Shown here piece by piece: positions 34,281 to 47,210 of a stretch of DNA of 64,000 bases (position 1 is the first letter of the stretch; each line of letters begins with the position of its first letter). The translations under genes were made by a program, and so were the position numbers. Location: positions 186,001 through 250,000 of the forward strand of contig JNDT01002392.1 in the NCBI GenBank assembly GCA_000697055.1, read 5' to 3'. The notes under the pieces were generated by a model. The model had not been told where the DNA came from. It saw nothing but the letters and a program-made list of their open reading frames with translations, and made no database searches. The stretch is from Saksenaea vasiformis B4078. Taxonomy: Eukaryota; Mucoromycota; Mucoromycetes; Mucorales; Saksenaeaceae.

Positions 34281-37200
34281 CTAGCAGGCTTTGCCTTCCG
34301 CGCCTTCACCGAGTTGCACACTTGTTCTTTTTAAAAGATCCAACATGGCGTATCGTCGTGTAGGAGATGTGACACTTTTAGCACAGACAGATGCGCGTGT
34401 CAAGAGCTCACGTCGCTTTTCTTCATCAATATCGATGCTAAAAAATCAGGTGAGTTGTGCTGATACAAATAAAATGCTGCACTTACTGTGCCATTGCCAA
34501 TGATTCTAAACAATATGCCGCTTCCTCGTATCTTTCATTACATCTGTAATAATCTGCAAGAAGCATGTATCGGTCAAAATCGTATGGTTCTCGACTTAAG
34601 AACTTCTCGATGTAGGGTAGATCCACCTATTCTCCCAGAAAATTTAGTGCACATTCCCCAAATTCTAGTTATCTTACCTTGAGAAGCTCGCTACCGAGTT
34701 TATGGTCCATGAATTTTTCATACATGTAATAGTGGAATGCAATGTCGTCAAAGCTAAATGTCGTTCGGTACACTTGCTCTTTATAAGACTCACGAATAAA
34801 AGTATCTGAAAATGAAGTGAAAATGTTAGAAAACGGACCAATCCTTACAGAACAACTCACATTTCGAACCAAGTGATGTAGGTGCTACGAGTTCTTTCAG
34901 CTGTTCAAAGATGAAGTCGTAGAAACTTTTCTTCGCAGTAAACTGTTGCATGCGAGGGTCGTTTGGAGGGCAACCTTCTTGGACATAGGCACTTGTCAGA
35001 TTTCTAGGATCACGCGCTTTTGCGCATGCCAAGGCCAACTCAATTCCGTGTTCCCGACAACCTTGTGCAGCGTATTCGTTGCCTATTTCTTGCAATTTCT
35101 CATACGAAATATGGAATGCAATGCGTTTTAGCATCTTCAGCGACTCATTTAACGACGCACGCGCTTGTGAGGATGCTGCCGATCTCGCTAAGTATATCTC
35201 TTTAGCTGCTCTGTACATGACTACATCGCTAGCACTGCAAAAGTATCCGCACTGACGCTCAAGGATATCTATAACGACGTCGATGTTGTTGTACTTGATA
35301 ACGTGCTCATCAATTAATGCTGAAGATAAATCACCCGTCAATGCCCGTCCTTCAGCTGTAGTTAAAAGATCCTTCAATGTCAATGACTTGAATCGTGTCT
35401 GTGATTCTGGTTTGAGACTACACAGTATGATCAGTCTTTAACCTATGCTTCCTCATCAAACAATTACCTTCCCATGATCCGCGAAACATCACAGTCAAAC
35501 ATATAGGAAATGAAAGCAATCACTTCTATCAGAACGACTACAAACTCGTAAAGTTCACGCAGAGACGCTTCCTCAGGTGTATGAGGCTCGACTGGAGGAC
35601 AAACCGCTGGGTTCCTACATGCACATGTTACTATCACAAACAGCACAAAAGTTCGCCAACACCTACACATCCATAAATGCTTGCAATTTTCTCAACACCT
35701 GTTGGATCTCTGTCAGGCTTGTGCGGGAAACTGCGCTGACATACTCCATTGCTGCTCCCTTCTTTGGACTTTTCATGTCGTAATTAGAACTAGTACACAC
35801 CACCAATCGCTATTACCTTTCTTTGACGATTTTTTGTGTCCATACAGGTTGAATCAAACGGTAAATATAAAGAGCAAGTCCGTCGTGTCTACTTGTATAG
35901 CTTGGACCAGAGCTGCTGTTCAAGATCGAAGGCACTTGACCCAAGTGCTCTAATAACCCGGTGGCACCATTAGCAACGGTAAGTGTCATGGGTGCGCTGG
36001 CAGTTACTATAAAACAGGTCAGATTTAAATCGCCAAACAATACGATATACCCACAGTCAACGCCATGGGTCACCACCGTACTGCTGCTGCAAATGACGCC
36101 AAAACATGATGCTAAAGAATGCACGTGGCCGAAATGTTTGAAGAAGTCTTCGTACTCTCCCAGACGTGAACGTGTGTCCACACCGATCACACCTAACAAT
36201 TTCTGCAACATGTCTATTGGCCGTTGTTTCATCAGCACCGTGATTCCAAAAGTTGTAAACACTAGGAAATGCCTTGCAGGTCTTGATAGTTGTGCTGTCA
36301 GCTCGTTCAGTGTAAAAGGGGTCCCAGCCACTTCAACAATAGAAATGATCTTGCCTTGCACGTTGAGGTAGTTACTGAATTCTGTCAGACCTGATCTGGC
36401 ACCCTAACCTCGTCGCTTAAGTACCTTCAACTAATGCAGGACTGATTACTTACAAAATGCGCCATGCGACCAATATCTGGACAGGCAGATACAATGGTTT
36501 CCTTATCGCCATCTTCATAAATAAGTAATAATACTCCATTTTGGTATATCGTTTTCGTAATGCGAGAAATACTGCTTTGCAGGTTTGTGCTGCCAAGCAA
36601 TGGAACTTGCAAAGGTGCTTGAGGCTGCAACTGTAGTTGTGGTGTCTGTTGCGACTGAGGATATGTTTGCGGCTGTGGAGGTGCACTGCGCACATGAACA
36701 AGCTCAAGTGCGTTGGGTGTAGTCGTAGCAGCTTGTGCGCCTCCTGTTTTAAAGTGCGTGAGATAAAGTCTAAAGCCGGTTGATGTAATCGCCACAAGCT
36801 GGTAGCTTTTCGATTCTGCAGGTGATGTTGGATGAATAGAAGCAATTTTGAAATTTTCATTGCTAAGTAGCGGAGAATTTGGGCACATAAGACGAGCATC
36901 ATTGCCGACGCTGTTGTATTTCGCGACATTGATAAACGATCTACCGTCTTCGCCAAGATAACTCACCTACATTGAAACATGAGTATGGAGAAAAGTAGCA
37001 TGAGCTAAACCTACGTGAATCGCCGAACTAGCAAAAAGCTTATACAGAACACGTCCGTCATCCGTCAATGCAATGGAAACACATGGGTCTACACTAGCAA
37101 TCAGTCCATACAGGTAAACGACGTCTCGATGATTATACCATGCAATGTTTTCAGTAGGAATGAGAAGTTTGTAAAATTGGGAAGTATCGTCTTGTAACAT

Positions 37201-38082
37201 CTACTCGTGAACCATCCTTCCTCTCTCTATCTCTGATGTGTTAATGCAATGCTGTTGTGCTACTGTAGTTATCGTCTCTACCTTGTACTCAAGTTCCCAT
37301 ATATTTCCGTCATCACCTAGCATAAAGACACGTCCGAACTTGCTACCGATTATGGTTTTCATGCGTACGCCTCCAGAAGCTGTCAAGATTTCGGTCTTGT
37401 AAAAGGTGAGGCAGTCGCTTCCACCAGAATTAGGTTGGTACGATAGCGCGATAACCAAAATATCCCGCGTGGTCGCAACGATAAGTACGTGCGTGATGTG
37501 CTCATTAAAGATATCGGGCTTAGGTTTGACTACGGCAACACCGACAATTTCGCAATCGCTTTCGTACGTGTTGATATTCCTCCTAATAGCACAAAGAAAA
37601 AAGACAATCAACTGTATTGTTGGCATAACCCATTGTTGCCAGTTACTTGCCTGCCCATATAATCCCAAAGATACAGACGGTTCTCAACAACGAAGTAGGC
37701 TCGATTAATATCCGGAAACACACCAGCAGGATATGAGGAGTTCCCTGGATAACGTATATTAGCACCATGCTATGAACTATGCACACCCACATTTCTGGAT
37801 TTGTTCGAGAGCCAGAGGAGGCATCGTGAAAACATCTTTGGATATAATCGGCTGGACGGCACTAGCGACACCTTGTTCATAATCGCCAGAACTAGATGCT
37901 AACGCGTAACAGATGGTAAGTAACAGCAGAATGCTTGCGTTACTGAATGGTTTACCCTGGAAAACTTCGCCAATATCGGGGAAACGACGATCCAGGACGC
38001 CTCTGCTGTCAAGCGTTTCAGAAGCTTTGTGAGCAAGCTTAACAGCTTCCTCTGGGCATGTTTTATCCACCAATGTCGTCAT
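34281..38082 (-). CDS. NUP170: nucleoporin Nup170/Nup155, apparently shortened at the C-terminus
   Basis: Inner-ring scaffold of the nuclear pore. About a dozen exons from 38082: 38082-37956, 37898-37791, 37744-37651, 37582-37282, 37200-37015, 36966-36454, 36403-35817 and onward. The N-terminal beta-propeller has SYPAGVFPDINRAYFVVENRLYLWDYMG and VVKPKPDIFNEHITHVLIVATT. The alpha-solenoid has PEEASLRELYEFVVVLIEVIAFIS, LTLKDLLTTAEGRAL, RIAFHISYEKLQEIGNEY, FHYYMYEKFMDHKLGSELL and DLPYIEKFLSREPYDFDRYMLLADYY. The frame ends EKRRELLTRASVCAKSVTSP...GEGAEGKAC-stop, where relatives continue for 200-300 residues. My estimate is about 1,050 aa against about 1,390 in human Nup155. The third intron has a GC donor (GCAAGT at 37650). 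Early exons are well supported; middle boundaries are approximate. Confidence 0.88.
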
Positions 38083-38867
38083 AATTATTTTCTGAACCAA
38101 ATACTGCTATGCTTGGATCGAAAACGGGAGAAGGCGATCGGTAAATGATCTCGCGAAGGCGATTCAAAATAAAGCCTAGTGGGACTTGTTTTATCAGTGG
38201 GCGCACCAGAAGTGTGGTGTACCAAAGTTACGTCAGGAGAGGAAAACACACGCGATGATTGGCCACCTTACCAACTAGCACCCACTTACCGGTAGAAGAG
38301 ATCGGAGTGGCGCTCCGGACGGAGGCAGAGGAGACATGTTCAATAGAATGGGAGATATCAGGTCATTGTCGTCTCACTACCATTACAGATGGTTTTGAGG
38401 GAGCCGAGACTTTCATGGAGGTTCGGGCCGTTTTAGCGACGCGGTTCCATTACCCCAACAGGTTCCCGGAAGCCCTGGTTTCGTTCAGTAGGTTTATGGA
38501 AAGTAAAGCATGTAGCGTCTAGATACAGTGTCGCTAAGTAATATCATAATTTCAAGAGAATGGTATTAATTTTGTTATGGAGAAGAACAATAGAATGTAA
38601 TAAAACAAAAAAGGCAGTCGACAAGAAACAAACAAAAATGGTAGAAATACAAAAGAAGCGCAGTCAATAATGGAGTACACGGATATGATGCTAAAAACGA
38701 TATCGTCAATAAAACAAAGTCGATCTAAAAACGTAAAGGTGGAGATGGGTAGTAGAACGACGTAAAGAAAGAAAATTTGCATATTTCACGTTCGCAAGTA
38801 TCAGATGTACGTGTGCTCGTCCTCATTATCAATCTGTGCAGATGCAATGGAAAGGTCCTTGAAGTAC
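38083..38867. other. intergenic region upstream of NUP170
   Basis: Contains the NUP170 promoter and an 87-codon plus-strand frame at 38259-38522 that begins with TTG rather than ATG and matches nothing I know. No supported gene. Confidence 0.45.
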
Positions 38868-39560
38868 TATTTATTGAATTATTTTACGCTACCCTAAATA
38901 AACTATACGCTCATCAAGAGCCAAGCTTGCGCTAAGAAGGGAATTGAATATGCGCTGATTACTATAGAAATGGCAACAACATCATACATTTACTTACATC
39001 AACTTGGCTCTCAGATGGACGCATATTTTGTTCTAGCAGTCTAAAGTGGTATTCACCGTTAGTAAATGAAAGATGTTTTGATGTATTTTTACTTAACCCC
39101 TCGAAGGGCACTCCTACCCACTGGTAAGGGCCTGTCACGCACCTTCACTGGTGGGGACGGTGAGGTGGGATAGGCACGGTAGAAGCCAGCTTGGTCTTTA
39201 ACAACGTAGTCTGAACAATAAACAGAAAGACATATACTGGGAACGTAATATAGCGAACAGAGCCAAAGAAAAGAAAAGAAAAAGAAGGGAAATTCATGCT
39301 TTCCTTAAAATACGGATCATTTTGGTGGAACCTGTTCTTATTGTGGGACACTTTTACTGCTTCTGATGGGATACTGGGTAATCCATCATTGAAGAACCAC
39401 GATGCAGAACTCAGTCATCCAGACGCGAACTATTCCTTGGATTAACGCAAAATGAGCTACTTCTCAGCGCCAAGACGTAGCACTCTCCAGCATAATATCT
39501 ATGCGACTTGAACGTAACATAACACCTATCTGATGCAAAGGCTCGCTTAAGCTGTTGTGC
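38868..39560 (+). repeat. dispersed repeat copy 4 (head, core, tail A)
   Basis: Starts TATTTATTGAATTATTTTACGCTACCC. The fold-back head closes near 39045 with GGACGCATATTTTGTTCTAG. The core ACAGAGCCAAAGAAAAGAA is near 39260. Tail A is complete here: CACTTTTACTGCTTCTGATG, then ACGCGAACTATTCCTTGGATTAACGC, TACTTCTCAGCGCCAAGACG and CTTGAACGTAACATAACACC. The last blocks match, in reverse, the copies at 51.5 and 63.8 kb and so define the family's 3' end. Confidence 0.65.
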
Positions 39561-39895
39561 AACACATTCTTATCATTTATGGTCTCGTTGGGTGTATCTA
39601 GTATCGACATCGACACGGATCATGGTTGTCAATTTATTGATGTCATCCTCGACAATCATGAGCTTCCTTCCTTTGATTGATAATGGAAGATTCTCAGGGA
39701 TCATGGCAGGATTCATAGACAAGAGGTGAAGTTCAAAGTATGGAAAACACTAAGGAAAAGGAGATGAAAGAAATAATGCTTGGATGCCGATTACATTACC
39801 AGAGTTCGCTTTGGACATTGGATCGGGCGTGATATGGTCCGCAAATTTCGGAGTGGTATAGTCCCTAGAGATCTGAACGAATAAATAGTCGATTG
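39561..39895. other. spacer between two repeat copies
   Basis: About 335 bp with no coding signal and no clear match to the repeat family. Confidence 0.4.
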
Positions 39896-40800
39896 ATACT
39901 GTTTATTGAATCATTTTTTTTACACTATACTAAATAAATCTTGCGTCTCTGAAGAGCCAAGTTTGCGCTAAAGAATAATTGAATATGCGGCTATCAGTAC
40001 ATCAATGTTTCGTCTGAATATTAATCAACCTACATGAACTTGGTCTCTCCAGTGGACACAACGTTTACGTACTTTGAATGTGGGCATAAAGCACCAACAC
40101 GGCCAAGACGGTTCGGGACAGCGGTCATGCAGCCTAAACGGCATACGGAAAACATGAGTAATCCTGGATATGTAATAAAACGTTGACATCCGTAGCGGTG
40201 ATGTTTGTACCAACAGAGCCAAAGGAAAAAAGAAGTGTTCCCTTTAAATATGCATTACTTTCCGTTATCTGAGCCTTTCTTTTGCGTAGATAAAAGGAAC
40301 CTATCTTCAACACATCTTTTGCATGCGACGACGGAATCCTGTTTCTGAGGCGCCGTTTGTACGAGTCAAAAGAACCCAATCACTGATTCGCTCTTTACAT
40401 GAGACGATGGTACCCTACCATCGACCACGCCTTTTGCGTGAGATAAAAAAGATCGTACTTTTCAAACACCCTTTGCATGAGACAAAGAACCTTATCTTTG
40501 ACACCTGATAATTGATTCCTACCTTTAACACGCCTTTTTCATGAGACAATGAAACCCTGTCTCTGACACATCTTTTGCGTTAGATAATGGGAAGCTACCG
40601 ACGGCAAAACGTAACATGGAAGAGTATGACACAAAGACCATAGAATTGGATGAACGTAAAAAGACATACTTCAAATTGCAGAGTTTATGTGGAAGTAATG
40701 CCGAATAACTTCAAATAGACGCAACATCATGGAAAAAATCCTGTAATTCCCAATGCGATATACCCGTCGCACTGGCGCTCTCAACGTTAATGAAAATACG
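39896..40800 (+). repeat. dispersed repeat copy 5 (head, core, tail B)
   Basis: Starts TACTGTTTATTGAATC, then TACACTATACTAAATAAATC. The core includes CGGTTCGGGACAGCGGTCAT and CAACAGAGCCAAAGG. After CTTTAAATATGCATTAC it departs from tail A and carries a different tail: the 38-40-bp array, then CGTAACATGGAAGAGTATGACAC and GAATAACTTCAAATAGACGC. The same tail, reversed, is in copy 8. Confidence 0.6.
40272..40600. repeat. degenerate ~40-bp minisatellite inside tail B
   Basis: About eight units, each built on CTTTTGCATGAGACAA (variants CTTTTGCGTAGATAAA, CTTTTTCATGAGACAA, CTTTTGCGTTAGATAA) followed by GGAACCCTGTCTCTGACAC-like sequence. Unit length varies from about 36 to 60 bp. Confidence 0.65.
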
Positions 40801-41045
40801 CATCTGATTGAAAATCTTGCATTCACAAAAAGACATCTTTGCACTGTAGTGGTTCTTTGATAATGTGTGGATTCACGGATACGCTTCTCAAGCCTTAAGG
40901 TGTCACTGCGCTGTATGGTGCACAACAGTGGTGTTCATATACACAGAAAAAAAAGCGCGCCAAGTGCGTCACCACGCATAAGCGGAGCTTTATTTCATAA
41001 GCTCTGGTTGAGAAGAGGGGAAATCTCGTCGCAGGTCTGGCAAGC

Positions 41046-44000
41046 ATGACACCTAATCCGACTTCTGACTGGATTCAGCTTAATGTAAGTCGAAGGATAA
41101 CGTTTAGAATCGTTCATTATGGCTCACTCGGAGCTGTGTACTATAGGACCGTTTCTACAGGTAGAACATAGTGTTTTCTTCTTTTCCGTGTTCCGCTTTA
41201 CCAACAATAAGCTGCTTTTTTCCCGGACAGGAAGCACGAAGTCTATTCGCTTCTATGGAACCAAACAGATCTTTCTAAATTTATGATCGCCAGCGCCCAG
41301 TATGGCGGCCCGATTGGTATGTGGTCTCTGCATCGTGTCTTGGCGACTCTCTGCATCACGTGTTGAAACGTATGAAATAACCGTTTTACTCTCATAGCGA
41401 TGATTCGAGACGATAAAAAGGTGCTCCTGCTTCAGAAACAGCAGCCGATCAAGCCTACGATTTATATGTATACATCTGCAGGAAAACTTATCGAACAGAT
41501 CCAGGTATGCCTCATCTATCGCAGTAATCCTTGATATATATCTCCTATCTAGTGGGACAAAGGTCGCATTATTACTTTGGGATGGACGGATCAAGAACAG
41601 CTAGTGGTTGTCACAGAAGAAGGCGTAGTCAAGATATACTCACTTCATGGAGAGTCTACTCAGTTCTCGCTCGGCAAGGTAAAACCGTGCGCCAAACCAT
41701 AAGCAAGAGTGTAACAGAGAATATATCGGAGTTATTAGGAAGCGAAGGATTATGGGATCATTGACTGTCAGATTTGGGGAGGGGGATTGGTCGCCATGAT
41801 GGGAAACTACCAGCTTGTGTCGGTGACGAACTTTGATGAACCTCGACCAAAGCAGATGGCAGACACAGGTAATTCATAGAAATACAGGTTAGGTTAACTC
41901 ACTTATGCAAGGCTTGATCGAGCCTCCTCACAGCTGGACTGTCATCCCTCCTCAGTTTACACTTAGCCGCCACGTGGAAGTGCTTATCGCCACTGGATCA
42001 ACTATCCTCGTCGTTGATAGTAAGGAAGCGCAAGACCAGGTAAAAGAGAAAGAAAAAAGGAGCGGAATTGCATTATTCTCCCATCCAGATTGGATGCTGA
42101 CGCGCCTGATAGCTTTTACAACAGGGACCTTTTACAAAAATGGTTGTCTCCCCGAACGGAAAGTTCCTTGCGTTGTTCACTGCCGATGGCAAATTATGGG
42201 TAGTTTCAACTGACTTCAATAAGAATCTTTCCGAATATGCCACCAAATCTCGGATTCCACCCCAGCAGCTCGTATGGTAAGGAACATTTAGAGGTAAAGG
42301 ATTATTATGTACGTTATCTGCTACCTAGGTGCGGTACAGACTCTGTTGTGTTGTACTGGGATAAGATTGTACTAATGGTCGGCCCGTTTGGTGATTGGAT
42401 CAAGTTTTCGTACGAAGACCCGATCTATCTTGCATCAGAGATAGATGGTGTACGAATTATAAGTAACGACAAGTGCGAACTTCTGCAAAAAGTTCCTGGT
42501 AAAACCATGTTATTGTGATGGACAGTTTACTTAGAATTGCATTTTATACAGCTGCTACGGAGGAAATATTTAAAATTGGTTCAACATCTCCAGCTGCGAT
42601 GCTGTTCGATGCGCTCGACCATTATGAGGTAATAAGCTGTTTTCAATCGTTTTTACTGAACCTATGTGAAGAGAAAAAGTCCCAAAGCCGACGAAAACAT
42701 ACGAAGTATAAGAACGGATCTGGTAGACGCTGTGGATTGCTGTATCGAGGCCGCTGGTTTTGAATTTAATCAACACTACCAGCGCTCTTTATTGAAAGTA
42801 AGTATGCGGATATTTTGATATGAAAAATATTCATATTTATGTTTGAAAGGCTGCATCGTTTGGTAAATGCTTTCTTGACCATTATAACGCGGATCGTTTT
42901 GTGAATATGGCTCAGACGCTTCGTGTTCTAAACGCTGTGAGATTCTACGACGTTGGAATACCGATTACTTACACTCAGTAAGAGTGAGCGTAAAGTTATG
43001 TTTCGATATTGATTCTGTTGTTAGATACCAACGTTTGACACCAGAGGCATTGATTGATCGTCTGATACATCGTCATCATCATCTGTTGGCGCTTCGAATT
43101 GCTGAGTATCTTAAACTCCGAACCGATAGAATCCTTATTCATTGGGCATGTGCAAAGGTATTCCTGATACAGATCTCCCATTTCTTTTTGCCTTATAATT
43201 GTCGTTAGATCAAGTCTTCCTCGGAAGATGAGGATGCCTTATGCCGAACTATTGTTGATAAACTTACCAAAAAACCAGGACTCTCTTATGCAGAAATTGC
43301 CAAGACCGCTTATAATGCAGGTCAAACACGGTTAGCTACAAAAGTGAGTGTCTTGTATATTGGGTCGTCCCATTAACAAAAAGGATCTAGTTACTAGACT
43401 ATGAGTCTCGTGCGGCAGATCAAGTGCAGCTGCTGCTTTCAATGCAACAAGATGATATGGCTCTTGTTAAAGCTATAGAAAGTGGCGATACGGATATGGG
43501 TATGTAGAAAGTGATATCAATGGAGGCAAATGATTGACATTTGATGCTAGTCTATTTGGTGATTTTCCATTTGAAACGAAAACTTCCTTTGGGCGAATTT
43601 TTCCGGACGATAAATAACAAGCCTCTTGCATGTAATCTTCTGGAAGTTTATTGCAAGGAGCAAGACAAGGAACTTTTGAAAGATTTTTACTATCAAGACG
43701 ATCGGAAGATAGATAGTGCAGGCATCGTACTGTCGGAGGCATACGAGGAAGACGTAAGTGATCGGGTATTCGGCATTGGCGGAACTAATATTGGATGATC
43801 ATAGGATATCTCAGAACGGATAAGCAAGCTCAAGATAGCGAACAAGACATATCAAGACGACCGTGCATATACATTTGAGACGAAGGTGAGACCTGTTTCT
43901 CTCCTGTGCAAAACTAACAATGCTTGTGATCTCCTTAGGCGGTAGATGAATCTGTTAAATTGCTGCAGCTTCAGACCCAGCTTGAGAAGGATACCCACCA

Positions 44001-44589
44001 ACCTTTTACTGGACTTTCAGTCAGTGAAACAATATACAAATGTACCGTTTTGGGCCAACATCCCAAGGCAACTAAAGCAAAAGCCGAGTTTAAAGTTCCT
44101 GATAAAAGGTAAACAAACGATGAACGATTGACTTGACTTACATAAAATTGAAGATTTTGGTGGATTAAAGTAAGGGCACTTGTGGAGGTTAGGGATTGGG
44201 AAAATCTCGAAAAACTTGCAAAGAGCAAGAAATCGCCTATTGGTTACGAGGTATGTGATACCAAGTTATAAAATGAAATGTGTATCAATAGTGCATGTAG
44301 CCATTTGTGGAAGAATGCATCAAGGCCAAACAATATCAGGAAGCTTCTAAGTATATTCTAAAATGCGACCCTCCCGTCCGACCAATGTTGTTTGTGAAAA
44401 TCGGTGCATTTAAAGAGGCAGGAGAACAGGCATTCTTGAACAAAGATATGGAAGGACTGAAGTAAGGACTGGATTATTTGGGAACGTGTAGGACTAATCA
44501 CAACGTGTAGACAAGTAAGAGCGAAATGCACGAATCATATCGTTGCGCAAGAGTTAGACTCACTTCTGGCGCAACTCAGTGCCAAATAA
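41046..44589 (+). CDS. VPS16: vacuolar sorting protein VPS16 (HOPS/CORVET core)
   Basis: Core subunit that binds Vps33 in the tethering complexes acting at endosomes and vacuoles. The gene is split into many small exons. Exon 1 (41046-41084) encodes [13 protein letters not shown]. Exon 2 is only 14 nt (41147-41160) and supplies DRFY; exon 3 starts at 41231, giving [14 protein letters not shown], the conserved start of Vps16. The N-terminal beta-propeller includes [42 protein letters not shown] and [18 protein letters not shown]. The alpha-solenoid includes [52 protein letters not shown] and [22 protein letters not shown]. It ends [14 protein letters not shown]. Introns are about 45-70 nt. The coding sequence looks complete. 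Confidence 0.92.
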
Positions 44590-44702
44590 TGTATACTTTC
44601 GTGTTTCAGTTAGTTTGCATCGTCTATAAGAACTGTATTATTATTATTCCGTCGAATACGAAACACAACTTTGTCACTTTTTCCTTGCTGCCCTGAAAGA
44701 TC

Positions 44703-46955
44703 ATGGAGAGAAGCGCAAATGGAAGTGACTTGTTTCGTGGCGCAATTCGCACACATGTGATCTTTACTCCCCGCCTTTTCTTTCTTTCTTTCTTTTTTCC
44801 TTTCTTATGCTCATGCTTTTCATCTGAAGTTGTTCAGAATGACATTGTGGACGACTTTATTGCAGTTTATCTTTCCACATGCTGTGATGCTTCTATCCTT
44901 CGTTACTCTCATCATTCTTTCCATCCCCTCGGGATCGCATTTACGTTTGACGTATAAGATTATCCCGTTTTCTGTATCATTCTTACAGAGACAAGTGGTG
45001 AGAATTGAATGGACGCAATTTTATACATTTGTTACTGTTATCCTTCAGTGGTGCTATTCCTTCAAGGTAAATATCTATTCTGTTTTTCTCCTTTTTTTTT
45101 TTTTGCACGTGTGATTATGCGAATAACTGTTCACTGGCCCCATTGAACTATTTTTGCATCCAAATGTAACGTGGCACGTACGACGGAGCCCAATCGAATC
45201 TTTTAAATTTGTAACTAGACTTTAACCATTGTTCTATAGACATTCTTCAGTTCGTCATTACCTGATGCTCAAGAAACAGCCTTTGAAGAGCAATTCAAAT
45301 ACATCATAGTCACATCCTCTTTGCTGAGTGATATGCCCTTTACACAATCATCAAATACGACAACCAGTCAAAAGGACATTGATAAATCTGTGCCCACACG
45401 AAATCGAACCACATTTCTTGTTTCGATTGGTTTCGTCACCCTATCCGCGATTAGCTATTTGATATGGATTCTATCTAAATTTACTAGCTACTTTTTGGGA
45501 CGAGCATCTTTGCCTAACTACATGTATATATCTGGTGTTGGTTTCATCCATGCAGCTGCCCTGTTTTTGCTGTATCGTCACCACGTGAGTGGAAGGGGTT
45601 ATATGAGAAGGGCGCTAATTTATTGGAAATCTTTAGAGGCATACGATGATTAGACAGATTCATGCAGCAGCACTCGATAATCTTCGTCAGATCGTCGTGC
45701 TATGTCAAACAAACGATAAGATGGTGGTTCGATTGCTTGATAAACTCCGTCAAATCGAACTTATTTCGCAAGGTTGCACTTTGGCCCCTCCTGAATCTCC
45801 TAACCCTTGTTCTGCAAGAGAGCCGCCTCTTCCATCGCGCAAAACGTTAGAAATTCGACGCATTGTGCGAAGCATCTTGCAGACTCAATTTCAGCAATTC
45901 GTTACCTTTGTCGGAAAAATACAACCACTGATTCATCAACGTAATTTATCACGATTATGCGACATGTACAACGTGGAAGCGTTTCCCGCACATCTACCCG
46001 ATATCAACAAAATCGTTAGACATAATCAATGTACGATGACACAGCTGACTCAGTTGATGAACGCCATACGTTTAAAACGTCGAGAGTGTCTAATGCAGCT
46101 GCTGGCCCTCGACATCATGACAACCGGGCATGATTCGGAACGGATGGATTATGAGCAAAACTGGGAAGCTGTCATCAAAATTATGTCCGATTTGATCCAG
46201 AAGTACCGCGAGTGCATTCAGCAGGTTCACGATCTTCTCGATTCGGAAAGCTGTAAATATGACATCCGAGTGACCGTCGTAGAAATAACGTTTTCCTTAA
46301 TGATAGTTGAAAACGGTGCTACCAGTGAAGTTAGCGCCGGTGATGACGATACTATTACAAATCCGCGTCTGCAAGCGCTCTCGCACCGCTTTTGTACCGT
46401 TGAAAAATACATGCAAAATATTCAAGCGAAACTATTCCTCTGCCGTTACGATATGAAAGCTCTAGACAGCGGTCGTGGTAACTATTTGTAACTGTCTATG
46501 AAAGTAATTTAATTTCTTTGATTGTATATGATAGGCTATTCGATGGAGAGGATGGGAGAGAGATTTGGAAGCATTGACCAAGATTTCTCCCATATGCTGG
46601 ATCAATGGGAGGGAAGCAAGGAAGTGTTTTTGGGAATGTCTGAAAAAGAATATCGAAGGTCAACTGTTTCACTTCCATCTCCACCTTCGTCGCCTAGGCA
46701 AAGCAAAGTAGCTGAAACACAAGCAGCTCCTCAAAAAACAGATCCAACATCAGCAATGCCCGGAACGCGACGTTCTTTGATGGCCGCAGCGGCCGTGGCC
46801 TGTTTCTTGGAAAATAAGCGACGTTCTCGTACCCTTGCTCGGCAACAGGTAAGAAGAAAAAACAACAGAAACAATTGATGCTAAGCCAGGTGGAAATTCA
46901 ATTCACCATAGTCGTTCGAAAACAAGATGGTCGATGCACCATAGATTTGCGATAA
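44703..46955 (+). CDS. vezatin-like membrane protein with myosin-binding domain, ~618 aa
   Basis: Exons 44703-44756, 44830-45066, 45240-45584, 45637-46477, 46535-46848 and 46890-46955 join in frame. Two or more membrane segments lie in the N-terminal third (FPHAVMLLSFVTLIILSI; LVSIGFVTLSAISYLIWIL; GVGFIHAAALFLLY). The long middle is helical (RQIHAAALDNLRQIVVL; RRIVRSILQTQFQQFVTFV; EQNWEAVIKIMSDLIQKY) and ends with IDQDFSHMLDQWEGSKEVFL, the layout of the fungal vezatin/myosin-binding domain. Related proteins (yeast Inp2) tether organelles to class V myosin tails, so the myosin at 10-16 kb is a candidate partner by inference. The N-terminal exon and the last small exon are uncertain; without the last splice the protein ends at 46878 with KNNRNN. 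The second intron is unusually long (173 nt). Confidence 0.72.
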
Positions 46956-47210
46956 TGCATGGTCTTCAGACGAGGAATGACAATCTAGTGGAGATAAGAC
47001 GTGTGAACGAACGGAACACCATGTAATTAGCTGTTTTGGAGAGTGAGCCCTGGACTTGCTCGTATTGTAAGATATTAAAAATTTCCCCGCCATCATTTGC
47101 ATATCAAGTAAAACCGGCCATACGACGTGGCTTCAACTAAAACTAAAATAAAAAAAAAAGGGGGAAAAAGCTCCGAGGAAATGGAATATTCCTTTAGTTT
47201 TTAACAACAC

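Noticed and set aside
38259..38522. 87-codon plus-strand frame upstream of NUP170
   Set aside because: Begins with TTG; the nearest ATG is out of frame and stops after seven codons; no family resemblance.
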